The translations under genes and the position numbers were made by a program. A DNA stretch of 64,000 nt from Chitinophagaceae bacterium (GTDB lineage Bacteria > Bacteroidota > Bacteroidia > Chitinophagales > Chitinophagaceae): assembly GCA_947456805.1 (NCBI GenBank), contig CANGTN010000004.1:1-64000 (forward strand), given 5' to 3'. Under the pieces are notes generated by a model. That model was not told the origin of the DNA. It saw only the letters and a list, made by a program, of their open reading frames with translations, and did not search any database. Of this stretch, positions 52,144 to 63,470 are shown in pieces. The stretch's first letter is position 1. Every line of letters begins with the position of its first letter.

Positions 52144-53079
52144 TTGGCTATGAAAAAAATTATTGAAGACTATTTTACTTTCTCTAAGAAAGAAAGAATT
52201 GCAGCAATGATTGTTGTTGTAATTATTATTATTTTCTTGTTGTTGCCTTATTTTTTTCCGAAACAAAAGAAGACAATATTGGTAGATGCTGATACCAATC
52301 AAAAAATTAATCAGTTCAGAAAAGCAATTGATTCTGCTGAGAAGTTCAGACGAAAAAAATTTGTTGATAATAATCATCATCAATATAAAATTGATGACAA
52401 TGCAGTTGCTACATCTACAACACTGTTTTATTTTGATCCCAATACTTTAGACATTGCCGGATGGATTCGTTTGGGAATCAGTGAAAAAACAGCAACCACT
52501 ATTTTGAAATATGTAAGTAAAGGCGGAAAATTTAAAACCCCCGAAGACATCAGAAAAATATGGAGTTTAAGAAAAAATGATGCAGATAGAATTATTCCAT
52601 TTGTACGAATTGAAAACAATTATACTGCTGCCAAATTCAATGGTAGCAATAATTACAAAGCAACAAATGAAAAATCAATTGTTTTGTTAGATGCAAATAC
52701 TGCTTCAACGTATGACTTAAAAAAAATTCCAGGAATTGGCAATAGTTTACCTTATAAAATTATAAACTTCAGAGAAAAATTAGGCGGATTTTTAAACATG
52801 CAACAAGTTAAAGAAACCTATGGTATGACAGACAGTATTTTCCAAAGCATATTGCCATTTGTACAAGTTTTACCAATAACAATTAAAAAACTAAATATCA
52901 ATATAGCTTCTGATTTTGAATTAAATGCCCATCCTTATATAGATAAAAGACTTTCTAAAGCAATTACGATTTATCGTTCGCAACATGGTAATTATAAATC
53001 GGTAAATGAACTTAAAAAAATTGTATTCATTACCGATGAAGTGCTGCAAAAAATTACACCTTATTTAACTGTTGATTAA
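52144..53079 (+). CDS. Helix-hairpin-helix (ComEA-like) DNA-binding domain protein, membrane anchored
   Basis: N-terminal TM; LLDANTASTYDLKKIPGIGNSLPYKIINFREKLGGFLNMQQVKETYGM and further HhH-like repeats. Confidence 0.85.
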   Translation: MAMKKIIEDYFTFSKKERIAAMIVVVIIIIFLLLPYFFPKQKKTILVDADTNQKINQFRKAIDSAEKFRRKKFVDNNHHQYKIDDNAVATSTTLFYFDPNTLDIAGWIRLGISEKTATTILKYVSKGGKFKTPEDIRKIWSLRKNDADRIIPFVRIENNYTAAKFNGSNNYKATNEKSIVLLDANTASTYDLKKIPGIGNSLPYKIINFREKLGGFLNMQQVKETYGMTDSIFQSILPFVQVLPITIKKLNINIASDFELNAHPYIDKRLSKAITIYRSQHGNYKSVNELKKIVFITDEVLQKITPYLTVD

Positions 53080-53192
53080 TAATTTTTTGAGATAAAATTT
53101 AACTTGTTTTTTTACACTAACAATCGTTAGTTTTGTTCTCAGGTTTTGTATTGCCTTTAGCAAATGCAACTACTACTTTTAAATTTTTATCT

Positions 53193-54332
53193 ATGAATTT
53201 CCAAACTTCAGAACTTACACAACAAGTGGCACAATCAGCCAGAGATTTTGCAATTCAACACATCAAACCTCACCTGATGGAATGGGATGAATCACAAGAA
53301 TTTCCTATTGCTATTTTTAAGGAATTGGGTAAATTAGGAATGATGGGAGTACTTGTTCCAGAATCCTATGGTGGTGCAGGTTTGAGTTATTTTGAATACA
53401 ATGCAATTATACAAGAAATTTCAAAAGTTTGTGGCTCTATTGGGTTGAGTGTAGCAGCACACAATTCACTTTGTACAAATCATATTTTAACCTTTGGCAA
53501 CGAAGTACAAAAGCAGCAATATCTTCCCAAACTATCCACTGCAGAACATATTGGCGCATGGGGATTAACAGAACCCAATACCGGAAGTGATGCAGGAAAT
53601 ATGAAAACAACTGCTATAAAAGATGGTAATGACTGGATTATTAATGGAACAAAAAGTTGGATTACACATGGCAAAAGTGGTGATATTGCTGTGGTTATTT
53701 GCCGAACTGGCGAACCAAGAACAAGTAATAATTCAACTGCATTTATTATTGAACGGGGAACTCCTGGATTTAGTGCCGGAAAAAAAGAAAATAAGTTGGG
53801 CATGCGTGCAAGTGAAACTTGCGAAATGATATTTGAAAACTGTCGCATCAGCGATGCACAAAGAATAGGTGCTGTTGGCAATGGTTTTAAACAAGCTATG
53901 AAAATATTGGACGGTGGAAGAATATCTATTGCTGCATTAGGTATTGGCATAGCTAAAGGTGCTTATGAAGCAGCATTGCAATATGCAAAAGAACGTCATC
54001 AATTTGATCAGCCAATTGCAAACTTTCAGGGTATCAGTTTTAAACTGGCAGATATGGCAACAGAAATAATGGCTGCTGATTTGTTGGTATGGCAAAGCTG
54101 TGCATTGAAAGAATCGCATGAGAAGGTAACAAAATCTGGTGCCATGGCGAAATACTATTCCAGTGAAATTGCCGTAAAGATTGCCACAGATGCCATACAA
54201 ATCTTTGGTGGTTATGGCTACACCAAAGATTTTCCTGTAGAAAAATTTTATAGAGATGCCAAACTATGCACTATTGGTGAGGGTACATCTGAAATACAAA
54301 AAATAGTAATTGCAAGAGAAGTTTTACAATAG
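53193..54332 (+). CDS. Acyl-CoA dehydrogenase
   Basis: GAWGLTEPNTGSDAGNMKTTA, QIFGGYGYTKDFPVEKFYRDAKLCTIGEGTSEIQKIVIAR; ATG at 53193 preferred over ORF-track 53133. Confidence 0.95.
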   Translation: MNFQTSELTQQVAQSARDFAIQHIKPHLMEWDESQEFPIAIFKELGKLGMMGVLVPESYGGAGLSYFEYNAIIQEISKVCGSIGLSVAAHNSLCTNHILTFGNEVQKQQYLPKLSTAEHIGAWGLTEPNTGSDAGNMKTTAIKDGNDWIINGTKSWITHGKSGDIAVVICRTGEPRTSNNSTAFIIERGTPGFSAGKKENKLGMRASETCEMIFENCRISDAQRIGAVGNGFKQAMKILDGGRISIAALGIGIAKGAYEAALQYAKERHQFDQPIANFQGISFKLADMATEIMAADLLVWQSCALKESHEKVTKSGAMAKYYSSEIAVKIATDAIQIFGGYGYTKDFPVEKFYRDAKLCTIGEGTSEIQKIVIAREVLQ

Positions 54333-54442
54333 CAAAATTTTATGCAAGAATTAGGAAAGACCAAACTTTTTTACCTAAAACAATGAACTAACTGTATAAG
54401 TGTAATGAGATAAAATAATCTATATCTGTTGATTTTATCGTA

Positions 54443-54472
54443 AAAAAAGGAGTTCTAAAGAACTCCTTTTTT
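54443..54472. terminator. Bidirectional intrinsic terminator between convergent genes
   Basis: aaaaaaggagttc-taaa-gaactcctttttt perfect 13-bp stem with A/T tracts on both sides. Confidence 0.9.
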
Positions 54473-54476
54473 AAAT

Positions 54477-55547
54477 TTAGTATGACCATAAATCCTGTTC
54501 ATAATTGAACAGTTTTTCTTTAATATTTTCACCTTCTAATAACTGAAACAGAGGGTCTTTAATTAACTGAGCCAATGTTTTATCTTTAGAATTGTTAAAA
54601 CTAGACTTAATAATATAACTGCTAAAAAATCTACCCTCAAAAACTTCTTCCCAAGTCATTCTAGCACCAGCATTTTTCGGATTGTAAGCAAATGATTTGG
54701 CTAAAGAAGGCCTCAAATCAGGGTAATAAATCCAAAAAGCAACAGATGGTTGTAAATCTCTTTCTTTTCTATATAAAGGAGCAATACCAATAATTCTAAC
54801 TACCATTCTACTAACTTCTTTATCAAAAACCCATTGCTCTTTAATTCTAAATTTAAACACGGAGTCAGATTTCGGAACATTTAAATTTTCTCTTGGTTTG
54901 ATAATTGTATCCTTAATATTAGGATCATTAATATTTATTTCATAGCTGGTATCTACTAACCCAGGAGCGTAACGGGAAGTCAAACCGATAGCTTCAGATA
55001 AAGGTAATGGATCTGTAAACCTTTCATCTCTAAACGCCATTACCGAATCTTTCTTGATTGCATTCAATAATATTGAAAAGAACCTTTGGTCTCCATTATC
55101 TTCTTTTGCTTTGGCAGTAAAAGGTAAATTCATTTTCTCTCTTCCATCTATTTCCCTCCAAACAAACTGACTATAAGTTGCATCATCTTCACGAATATCA
55201 TCGTAAGCTAGTGGCTTACGTTCATTGATTGATTCTGTTTTATATGCATAACTTGGTCTTCTGCTTTGTTTAACTTCAGCACCATACTCATTGCCCCCAT
55301 CTCCTTGCAATTCCTCTATAGTGTAAACCCGCTTGCCAGGTGTTGCATTTGGTTGCTGAATAGCTGCACCCGCTGTACCACTTGGTTTTGAGGTGTCTTT
55401 TTTAGTAGTATTTGTTGGTTGTTGAGAACCACTAGTAGCAGCGGTTGGTGGCGTACTTCTTCCACGTCCCCTTTGAGCTAAAGACTCAACACTGAGCAAC
55501 ACCAGTGCGCTAAACAAAACTATGAGATGATAATGTTTTTTATTCAT
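54477..55547 (-). CDS. gldN: Gliding motility / T9SS protein GldN (PorN)
   Basis: YDDIREDDATYSQFVWREIDGREKMNLPF, DPLFQLLEGENIKEKLFNYEQDLWSY; position downstream of gldM. Confidence 0.93.
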   Translation of the reverse strand: MNKKHYHLIVLFSALVLLSVESLAQRGRGRSTPPTAATSGSQQPTNTTKKDTSKPSGTAGAAIQQPNATPGKRVYTIEELQGDGGNEYGAEVKQSRRPSYAYKTESINERKPLAYDDIREDDATYSQFVWREIDGREKMNLPFTAKAKEDNGDQRFFSILLNAIKKDSVMAFRDERFTDPLPLSEAIGLTSRYAPGLVDTSYEININDPNIKDTIIKPRENLNVPKSDSVFKFRIKEQWVFDKEVSRMVVRIIGIAPLYRKERDLQPSVAFWIYYPDLRPSLAKSFAYNPKNAGARMTWEEVFEGRFFSSYIIKSSFNNSKDKTLAQLIKDPLFQLLEGENIKEKLFNYEQDLWSY

Positions 55548-55554
55548 AAAATAC

Positions 55555-57117
55555 TTATTGTAGAACGAAAGTAAGCGATTCTTCTAATGGCCTTCTGCTA
55601 CCTGTATTGTTTTGGATATTTATTAAATCTATTATAACAGTTGTACCAGGTTGGCATTTTGCCATAAGTTTCTGAACATCAGAATTAAACAAATTGCCTT
55701 TCACATTAACTTCTTGACCGCCAGATTCTTCAAATCCTGTACCTGTGAAGTACATACGGAAACTAGTTACTGTCCAGGCCATATTACCAAAAATAAAGTC
55801 TTGAGGCATTCTAGCAGCAACACCTTGAGAAGTTTTAAACTTGGTTACTTCTAAGTCACCGCCTCTTTTCTCTGCTAATTTTGGAATTGGGTCAGGAACT
55901 GGCTTTATAGGAATAATCAATGGTATTTTTTTTCCAGACTTTTTATCGGTTACAGTTACAGTAGCTTTTCCAGGCTGAGAACATTTAATAATGTACAACC
56001 CGTTACCTTTTGCTGATTTTTCAATATTTCCTGGACCAGCCACATCTACATCAATTAATTCGGCACCAGCGGGACCAGTTACAGACAATTCGTTTTCTGC
56101 TCCATCAGCGTAAAAAACCCTTGTTTTATCTGTTGATACAGTAATGCCAGCCGGCTGACCAACTTCATACTTTATTTCTTTTTCTACTCGTTCTTCTTTA
56201 CCAGTGTTTGGATCTTTGTATACTACTACTACTTTCTTTGTGTGAGGACCTACCCCCTCTGCTCTAAACTTTACTTGGGCAGGCTCCCCGGGAGTAGGTG
56301 AAGTGGCAGTTTGTCCATCAACCGTAATTGTAGGTGCTGCTTTACTGCTAAATGATGCTAAACCAGCGTAGATGATTCCTTCTTCATCAGGCATCATGTA
56401 AGATGAGCTAGACGAAGCAATTACTTCAAACTTATCATAAGTAATTTCAACCTCACCAACTTTTTTATGGCAATACTCTACTACTTGAGCTTCGCAATTG
56501 CGTATGTCATTTTGAAATTTACTTAAAATAGTTAAAGCCGCAATTGAAGGTGTCATATGAAAGTAAGCTGCTTCCCAAGTTCGTAATTCCTTGTTTTGTG
56601 TCTTTGGCATTGATAAATCAATGGGAAGTGTTTTTTCAAATTCAGCCTTAATATCAGGGTGAATTTCCATCAATTGCTTTTTGAAGTAGTCTAATTTTTG
56701 AAGTAACTGAGGCCCTTTCTTTTTTTGTTCAACAAAAAGTCTTGTAGCTGCATCTAAATCATCTGGTTTATAATTTACAGTATCTGTAGCAGTCTTTGCC
56801 CCAGACTCCATTATTAACTCACTCTTCAAGTCTTCTATATACTTGTAAGTTGCATCAGACAATGCCTTAGCTTTTTCGGCATAAGGTAACCATTCTTTTG
56901 CTTTTGCCTCTTTTGTTGGATCTTTCAATTTTTCATTAAAAGATTTGAAAATTTGAACATTTTTTTGTTCTATCGCATCGCTGGAAAGTTCCAAGCTTCT
57001 TTTTACAGTTTTGAAGGCATTTAAAATTTCAGCAGAAACATTCAATGCCAACATTGCTGTTAACACCAAATACATGATGTTAATCATCTTCTGCCTCGGC
57101 TCTTTAGGTAGTGCCAT
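55555..57117 (-). CDS. gldM: Gliding motility / T9SS motor protein GldM (PorM)
   Basis: PKEPRQKMINIMYLVLTAMLALNVSAEILNAFKTV N-terminus; C-terminal periplasmic Ig-like domains. Confidence 0.96.
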   Translation of the reverse strand: MALPKEPRQKMINIMYLVLTAMLALNVSAEILNAFKTVKRSLELSSDAIEQKNVQIFKSFNEKLKDPTKEAKAKEWLPYAEKAKALSDATYKYIEDLKSELIMESGAKTATDTVNYKPDDLDAATRLFVEQKKKGPQLLQKLDYFKKQLMEIHPDIKAEFEKTLPIDLSMPKTQNKELRTWEAAYFHMTPSIAALTILSKFQNDIRNCEAQVVEYCHKKVGEVEITYDKFEVIASSSSSYMMPDEEGIIYAGLASFSSKAAPTITVDGQTATSPTPGEPAQVKFRAEGVGPHTKKVVVVYKDPNTGKEERVEKEIKYEVGQPAGITVSTDKTRVFYADGAENELSVTGPAGAELIDVDVAGPGNIEKSAKGNGLYIIKCSQPGKATVTVTDKKSGKKIPLIIPIKPVPDPIPKLAEKRGGDLEVTKFKTSQGVAARMPQDFIFGNMAWTVTSFRMYFTGTGFEESGGQEVNVKGNLFNSDVQKLMAKCQPGTTVIIDLINIQNNTGSRRPLEESLTFVLQ

Positions 57118-57181
57118 TATTAATAATTATTTAAAAAGTTAATCATTTGGTTTGAAAAGACAAATAAAATGTACAGATAGA

Positions 57182-57919
57182 CTATCTACTCTGCATGGCA
57201 GTTAGCATATTACCATATACGCCATTTAGCTTAGATAAATTAGTAGCCAATGCTCCAATTTGTTCTTTTGCCTTCAAAGCATCTTCCGCTGTACCATTCA
57301 TTGCTGCACTTGCTTGTGCCAATTTACCATAAAATTGGTTTAATGCTTTCAAGTGATTATTACTTTCTTGTAATTCTAATTCGTATATAGTGTTTAATGA
57401 GGTCAAGTTCTTTGCTAAAATTTGAATCTGACCATGAAACTGTTTGGTACTTTCTGAAGCCTCATTAAAAGCCCCTAAAGATGATGTAGCTGAACTAACT
57501 GCAGTTGCAACAGAACCCATTGCAGTTGTGGCTTCTTTTGTTTTCGCACTAAAATCACCTGCAGACTTAACAACATCACCAATTTCACTCATTTTTTCTA
57601 CAGTTGTATTAAACTTTGAAAAATTAGTACTAAGTTTTGATAAATTATCTTGATTAATATTAGCTGCAGCCATCATTTCTTCCATTGAATTTAACGGACT
57701 AGCTTTACTTTCTTCTTTGACATGAGCTACCTCATCAGGAGGTAATATAGCATACACTACAAATATTGCGGCTTCAAGCAATAATCCTATAGGTAACATA
57801 ATATCTGCACCTTTATAGTGTTGAATTTTAAAAAGTGCACCTACAATTACAATGGCGGCGCCCCCACTAACGAATACATTTAAAAGTCTGTTGGCTGCTG
57901 GAGAAAGACCTGCTGACAT
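57182..57919 (-). CDS. gldL: Gliding motility / T9SS motor protein GldL (PorL)
   Basis: NVFVSGGAAIVIVGALFKIQHYKGADIMLPIGLLLEAAIFVVYAILPP two-TM N-terminus; adjacent to gldM. Confidence 0.95.
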   Translation of the reverse strand: MSAGLSPAANRLLNVFVSGGAAIVIVGALFKIQHYKGADIMLPIGLLLEAAIFVVYAILPPDEVAHVKEESKASPLNSMEEMMAAANINQDNLSKLSTNFSKFNTTVEKMSEIGDVVKSAGDFSAKTKEATTAMGSVATAVSSATSSLGAFNEASESTKQFHGQIQILAKNLTSLNTIYELELQESNNHLKALNQFYGKLAQASAAMNGTAEDALKAKEQIGALATNLSKLNGVYGNMLTAMQSR

Positions 57920-57998
57920 AATTTTCTGTTTTGTTTGTTTAATTAATATAGTTATAGCCCGTTTTGAAATCCGAATTTATATATGAAATTATTGAGAA

Positions 57999-59261
57999 CT
58001 ATCTTTTTGTAGTTCTTGGAGCAAGATCAATCACACAACGGAAACCTATATATGATTTGGCCGTGTCTTGATATTCATAAGATCTTGTACCTGTTTGTAA
58101 ATAATAACCTACATCCTTCCAGCTACCGCCACGAACAACTTTTCCTTTAATTCTTGGAGGATCTTGATCCTTTGCATCATAACGAATGTCGGGATTCATA
58201 TCATGGATAAAATTGGAAGCGCCTTCATAAAAATATGATTCAGTCCACTCGGCAACGTTACCAGACATATTGTATAAGCCATAATCATTAGGCCAATATG
58301 CATCTGCCCTTACAGTATAAAAACCACCATCTTCAGGGTAATTTCCACGACCAGGTTTGAAATTTGCTAGTAAGCAACCTTTCTTATTTCTCAAGTAATA
58401 ATTACCCCATGGAAACATTGAATTTGTTCTGCCACCACGAGCAGCATACTCCCATTCAGCTTCGCTAGGAAGACGAAAATCACTTTCAACTGCTTTTTTC
58501 TTTTTTTCAAGATAGCTATTTTGATAATGGGTTCTCCAATGACAAAATGCTACTGCTTGTTTCCAATTCACACCTACTACAGGATAGTTGCCAAATGAAG
58601 GATGCGAAAAATACCTTTTAGTCATTGGCTCATTGTATGAATAAGAGAAATCTCTCATCCAAACCAATGTGTCAGGATAAATTGGTTGAGTATATTTTTT
58701 AATGAACTGATTTCTTTTAGCATCCTTATTTTCAAGCTTGGCAGCCTCTTTTAAGTCAAAATATTCAATTTGGTATATAATTTTCTTTGGATCAACCTCA
58801 GCTTTACCATACAATCTATCAGGCGCATCAATCATTAACTTATTTCCCAACCTTTCAATAGTAGCAGGGGACGCATATTTTAAATCTTTTGCTTTTGACC
58901 AGTTAATGGCAATAGCCGAATCATCTCCTTTTAAAGCAATAGAATCCCTTGTCCAGATTACAAACTGACGATACTCATTATTCGTAATTTCAGTTGCATC
59001 CATCCAAAAGCCATTGATGGAAACTTGTTTGTTACGTGCAGTAAAATTGAAATTAATATCTTCATCACTAGGACCCATATGGAAAGTTCCCGGCGGAACA
59101 TACACCATACCTAAGGGCCTTTCAGCACTTGGTTTTGCAGAGGGTGCAACACCCATTAACTGACCATTGTCTAGTGTGCCTTTTGACTTACCATTTTTGT
59201 TACAGGCAATCAAGCTTATCAGCAAGGCCGGATAAATGACTAATCTAATTCGACTTCTCAT
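57999..59261 (-). CDS. gldK: Gliding motility / T9SS lipoprotein GldK (PorK), FGE-sulfatase fold
   Basis: LISLIACNK lipobox; MVYVPPGTFHMGPSDED, GVNWKQAVAFCHWRT, RLPSEAEWEYAARGG, YNMSGNVAEWTESY, VVRGGSW. Confidence 0.95.
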   Translation of the reverse strand: MRSRIRLVIYPALLISLIACNKNGKSKGTLDNGQLMGVAPSAKPSAERPLGMVYVPPGTFHMGPSDEDINFNFTARNKQVSINGFWMDATEITNNEYRQFVIWTRDSIALKGDDSAIAINWSKAKDLKYASPATIERLGNKLMIDAPDRLYGKAEVDPKKIIYQIEYFDLKEAAKLENKDAKRNQFIKKYTQPIYPDTLVWMRDFSYSYNEPMTKRYFSHPSFGNYPVVGVNWKQAVAFCHWRTHYQNSYLEKKKKAVESDFRLPSEAEWEYAARGGRTNSMFPWGNYYLRNKKGCLLANFKPGRGNYPEDGGFYTVRADAYWPNDYGLYNMSGNVAEWTESYFYEGASNFIHDMNPDIRYDAKDQDPPRIKGKVVRGGSWKDVGYYLQTGTRSYEYQDTAKSYIGFRCVIDLAPRTTKR

Positions 59262-59438
59262 TCTGTAAATACGGTTATTAGGTTATATTATAAATTTATA
59301 GGTATACAAACAAACTATTTCACTTTACATCCACTTGGTTGGATGTTTAATAACGCTACTACAATTTATTTATTGTCTATCAAATATTTATTAATTCAAT
59401 TAACAATTTTTTTTTAAATAATCAATAGGAAGGTAAAG

Positions 59439-61478
59439 TTATAGAAGTTGAATCAATTCTACAACATCAGAAGTAACTTTTTTACAAAAAAAGTCTTTAC
59501 AATGGTAATACATAACTCTTTCACTAACTGATTTATTTTTGAGAAGTGGGAAAAAATCATCTTGTTCTGTTGAACTTTGTATGATTCTATTTGGTAGATA
59601 ATAATGCAACAACAACTTTACTTCTTCCGTACAATTAGTCCCTAATATTATCAATTCATTAACACCTTGTATAGCTAATTGAAGTACACTTGCCCATACG
59701 CCGAATGAGGTAGGATATTTTACAATTGCATTTCCAATATGCTCAAGCTTTTGTTGTACACTATGTTTCCATTCGGGGTTGTCAAATACAATTGACAAAT
59801 ATTGCATATTCGATGCCATTACAGCATTACCGCTGGGAGTTGCGCCATCGTAGATTTCTTTTTTTCTGACAATCACATCTGTTTGGTTATTTGGTGTGAA
59901 ATAAAAAAAACACTGATCTTCATCACTAAAGTTTTCAACTACCAACTCAGTAATTTGTTTTGCTTTCAATAGGTAATTTTTATTACCGGTTATCTCTTGC
60001 AAATGGATATAGGCTTGAATTAAATAAGAATAATCATCCAAGAAAGCGGGTATTTTTGCAATGTCATTTTTATAGGTGTGATACCAATGCCCCAGATCAT
60101 TTTGCATTTTAGTTTCTAAAAATGCGACACAATTTTCAGCTAAAGATTTATATTGCTCTTCACCGGTAGCTGCATAAGCCTTACAGCAAGCAGTAATCAT
60201 TAATGCATTCCAACCCAAAATAATTTTATCATCTAGTGCTGGAGCAATACGCAAATTTCTTATCTCAAGTAATTTGTTTTTACTTTTTTCTAAAGTTTGA
60301 GTTAAAAGGTCTGCATTAATATTATTCTTTTTAGAAAATTCTGACAGCTGTTGTTGTACCCACAAAATATTGGAATGTTCCCAATTTCCTTCTGCGGTAA
60401 CATCAAAATACGAACAAAACAATTCTGCATCATCACCCAACAAGTCGTCAATTTCCTGTTTACTCCAAGTATAATATTTTCCTTCTACGCCCTCACTGTC
60501 TGCATCTAAAGCACTGTAGAAACAACCTTCTTCATGCAACATTTGTGTAGTAATAAATTGAAAGGTTTGTTCAATTGTTTTGCTATACAAATTATTTTTA
60601 GTTAGTTGATAGGCTTCAGACAACACACCTATTAACAATGCATTATCATACAACATTTTTTCAAAATGAGGAGCTAGCCATTTTTCATCGGTACTATATC
60701 TTGAAAAACCTCCTCCTATTTGATCATAGATGCCGCCTTCAATCATTTTTTGAAGGCTTAACTCTGCTTGTTTTAATGAATTTTCATCTTTTGTAAAATG
60801 ATAATGCCTTAATAAATATTGTATAGAAAATGTTTGTGGAAATTTAGGAGCATTGCCAAAACCGCCCCAAACAGTATCTGCATTTTCTAAAATTTTATCT
60901 GCAATTAATTGCAAGTTTTCAGCATTAAAAATAGAATCTGAGTGATTAATAGAATTTACTCCAAATGAGTTAGACTTTATTAAGTGGCTAGTTAACTTTT
61001 CTGACTGTGCATCAATTTCAGAGCGTTTATTTACAAAAGCAGCATGAATATTTTTTAAAATATCACTCCAACTAATTCTGTTAAAAGCTTGTTTCGGCGG
61101 AAAGTAGGTTCCTCCAAAAAATGGTTTTGCATTGGGTGTTAAAAAAACATTCAATGGCCAACCACCACTTCCAGTCATTGCCTGAACTGCATCCATATAA
61201 ATATGATCAAGATCCGGGCGTTCTTCTCTGTCAATTTTTATATTGATAAAATATTCATTCATTAAAGCTGCAGTATCTTCGTTTTCAAAACTTTCTCTTT
61301 CCATTACATGGCACCAATGGCAGGCTGCGTAACCTATGCTAATCAAAATTGGTTTGTCTTCTACTTTCGCCTTGTGCAAAGCCTCTTCACCCCAGGGATA
61401 CCAGTCAACAGGATTGTGTGCATGTTGCAACAAGTATGGAGACGTTTCATCTATTAATTTATTAGTATGCATTTTCAA
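59439..61478 (-). CDS. Thioredoxin-domain protein of the YyaL/DUF255 (spermatogenesis-associated 20-like) family
   Basis: [63 protein letters not shown]. Confidence 0.94.
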   Translation of the reverse strand: MKMHTNKLIDETSPYLLQHAHNPVDWYPWGEEALHKAKVEDKPILISIGYAACHWCHVMERESFENEDTAALMNEYFINIKIDREERPDLDHIYMDAVQAMTGSGGWPLNVFLTPNAKPFFGGTYFPPKQAFNRISWSDILKNIHAAFVNKRSEIDAQSEKLTSHLIKSNSFGVNSINHSDSIFNAENLQLIADKILENADTVWGGFGNAPKFPQTFSIQYLLRHYHFTKDENSLKQAELSLQKMIEGGIYDQIGGGFSRYSTDEKWLAPHFEKMLYDNALLIGVLSEAYQLTKNNLYSKTIEQTFQFITTQMLHEEGCFYSALDADSEGVEGKYYTWSKQEIDDLLGDDAELFCSYFDVTAEGNWEHSNILWVQQQLSEFSKKNNINADLLTQTLEKSKNKLLEIRNLRIAPALDDKIILGWNALMITACCKAYAATGEEQYKSLAENCVAFLETKMQNDLGHWYHTYKNDIAKIPAFLDDYSYLIQAYIHLQEITGNKNYLLKAKQITELVVENFSDEDQCFFYFTPNNQTDVIVRKKEIYDGATPSGNAVMASNMQYLSIVFDNPEWKHSVQQKLEHIGNAIVKYPTSFGVWASVLQLAIQGVNELIILGTNCTEEVKLLLHYYLPNRIIQSSTEQDDFFPLLKNKSVSERVMYYHCKDFFCKKVTSDVVELIQLL

Positions 61479-61494
61479 AATTTATGTATAAAAA

Positions 61495-61521
61495 AGCCTG
61501 TCTATTTGGTGATGACAGGCT
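61495..61521 (-). terminator. Intrinsic terminator downstream of the hemD-like gene
   Basis: agcctgtc / gacaggct 8-bp inverted repeat; followed on the minus strand by a T tract. Confidence 0.7.
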
Positions 61522-61543
61522 ATTGTATCAAAGAAAGTAATAA

Positions 61544-62338
61544 TTATTTTTTTGAAGCATTCGCTAAATACTTATCCAATGCTGTTACCATACTTGGAGC
61601 TTGTGGTGATGGCGCCTTGATTGTTAAAGATAAACCTGCCTCTTCTACCGCTTTAGCTGTGTTATCCCCAAATGCGCCAATCGCTGTTCCATTTTGTTTA
61701 AATTTCGGAAAATTATCCAACAAACTTTTTACACCACTTGGAGTAAAAAAGCAAATAACATCATACGTATTTTTTTCTAAAATATCTTTGATATCATTAC
61801 TGATAGTTCTGTACATGAATGCAAGAGCATATTCACAATTATGATTTTTTAACCAGCCCACAATTTCATTATCCTGTTGGTTTTCACTGCATACGTATAG
61901 AAAGTTTACATTTTCTTTATGCTTGTTTATCACATCAAACATACTTTTATTACTACCATCAGCTCCATAAAATACTTTACGCTTACGATATAGAATAAAT
62001 TTTTGTAGATACAGTGCTACAGCTTCTGTTATACAAAAGTATTTGGTATCTTGATTAATAGATATTTTCATTTCTTCGCACATTCTGAAAAAATGATCAA
62101 TTGCATTTCTACTGGTAAAAATTACAGCAGTAAAGTTTGTAATATCAATTTTCTGACGGCGAAATTCTCTTGCAGATAATCCCTCCAACTTGATAAAGGG
62201 TTTAAAAATCAATTCAACTTGGAATTTACGTTCTAAATCAAAGTAAGGAGATTTCTCGCTTTCCGGTTGAGGCTGAGAAATTAATATTTTCTTAATTGCC
62301 TTTTTTGTGGTTACACTCTTAGCTACGATTTTTGCCAT
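61544..62338 (-). CDS. hemD: Uroporphyrinogen-III synthase
   Basis: KILISQPQPESEKSPYFDL, FTAVIFTSRNAIDHFF, DVICFFTPSGVKSLLDNFP, IGAFGDNTAKAVEEAGL. Confidence 0.9.
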   Translation of the reverse strand: MAKIVAKSVTTKKAIKKILISQPQPESEKSPYFDLERKFQVELIFKPFIKLEGLSAREFRRQKIDITNFTAVIFTSRNAIDHFFRMCEEMKISINQDTKYFCITEAVALYLQKFILYRKRKVFYGADGSNKSMFDVINKHKENVNFLYVCSENQQDNEIVGWLKNHNCEYALAFMYRTISNDIKDILEKNTYDVICFFTPSGVKSLLDNFPKFKQNGTAIGAFGDNTAKAVEEAGLSLTIKAPSPQAPSMVTALDKYLANASKK

Positions 62339-62367
62339 GCTATTGTACTGTATTAAACTTAGTTTTA

Positions 62368-63354
62368 TTATACCCCTTGTATATAATTAAAAAGAACCTT
62401 ATATATTATCAATAAGGGCAATACCTCTGCGGCGCAAATGTATAGAAAAAAATGCAAGGCATTAACATGTAGGCTTCTGCGGATTGTTCCCAAACTTGCA
62501 AAATACCTGTAAATCAAAAAAATTACGATCAAAATTTCTGCAATAGTAAGTGATACCTGAGCCATTTTTGCTGAACTATATGCCAAAAATAATATTAATG
62601 GAATAAATAATATTGCCATCATCTTATTGACAAGAAAAATAACAAAAACATACATATTAACTGCAGAACTAGCATTGAATACCCATCCAAAAAATAATAA
62701 GAATAAGTACTTTGTTAAATAAATTACAGCAAGTAATATACAACTGTATAAATACAACCACCAAAAATCAATAGTAATCCACCCCTGAAATTTAGCCATC
62801 AATGTAATTAACATTCCCCCACTAAAAACAAAAACAATATTCATAATTAATGAAGGCAACTTATCTTGTAACAATTGATCTCTTGTTTGATGTTGTCTGA
62901 ATGAAGTTTGAAAAAACAAGTCAAAAAGATTACTAAAATATTTTGAAAATGTGACCCTAACAAAACCAACAATTAGTACCAACCCCGCCAATACATAAAA
63001 CAATACATCGTTGGATGATGAAATTCTTTTTTGTTCTATCATCATTTCAGGCTTCTTGTCAAAAGGAAAATAAGCATTAAAAATAATAGCAGAATACGAA
63101 GAAGTGTCTGAATGATGCACAATGAGTTCCTTAGCCAAAGACCTTTGTATGGAATCTTTTTGCAATGAATCTTTTGTTGCATTTGTTAATGAATCAACAT
63201 ATTTTAAGGTATCGGAAGATATTTTGATTACTTGTGAATCATCAGCAATTTTCTCTTTGGTATTGTTTATCCTTGACTTTATAAGTGTATCCTTCTGTGC
63301 ACAAACAGATACCCCAATAATTAAGAACAATAAAATGAATCTGATTTGTTTCAA
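62368..63354 (-). CDS. DUF4271-type membrane protein
   Basis: 328 aa; signal peptide, then multiple TMs (FYVLAGLVLIVGFVRVTFSKYFSNLFDLFFQTSFRQHQTRDQL); upstream of hemD. Confidence 0.75.
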   Translation of the reverse strand: MKQIRFILLFLIIGVSVCAQKDTLIKSRINNTKEKIADDSQVIKISSDTLKYVDSLTNATKDSLQKDSIQRSLAKELIVHHSDTSSYSAIIFNAYFPFDKKPEMMIEQKRISSSNDVLFYVLAGLVLIVGFVRVTFSKYFSNLFDLFFQTSFRQHQTRDQLLQDKLPSLIMNIVFVFSGGMLITLMAKFQGWITIDFWWLYLYSCILLAVIYLTKYLFLLFFGWVFNASSAVNMYVFVIFLVNKMMAILFIPLILFLAYSSAKMAQVSLTIAEILIVIFLIYRYFASLGTIRRSLHVNALHFFLYICAAEVLPLLIIYKVLFNYIQGV

Positions 63355-63470
63355 AAGAGAAATATTTCTGCAAAAATAGTGTTTGTTGAAGTAGATGCTG
63401 TTTGAACTATTTATTTTTTGCTAAAATGAAAGGCGACTAAACAATATTACTTAATTTCATTTTTATAATT

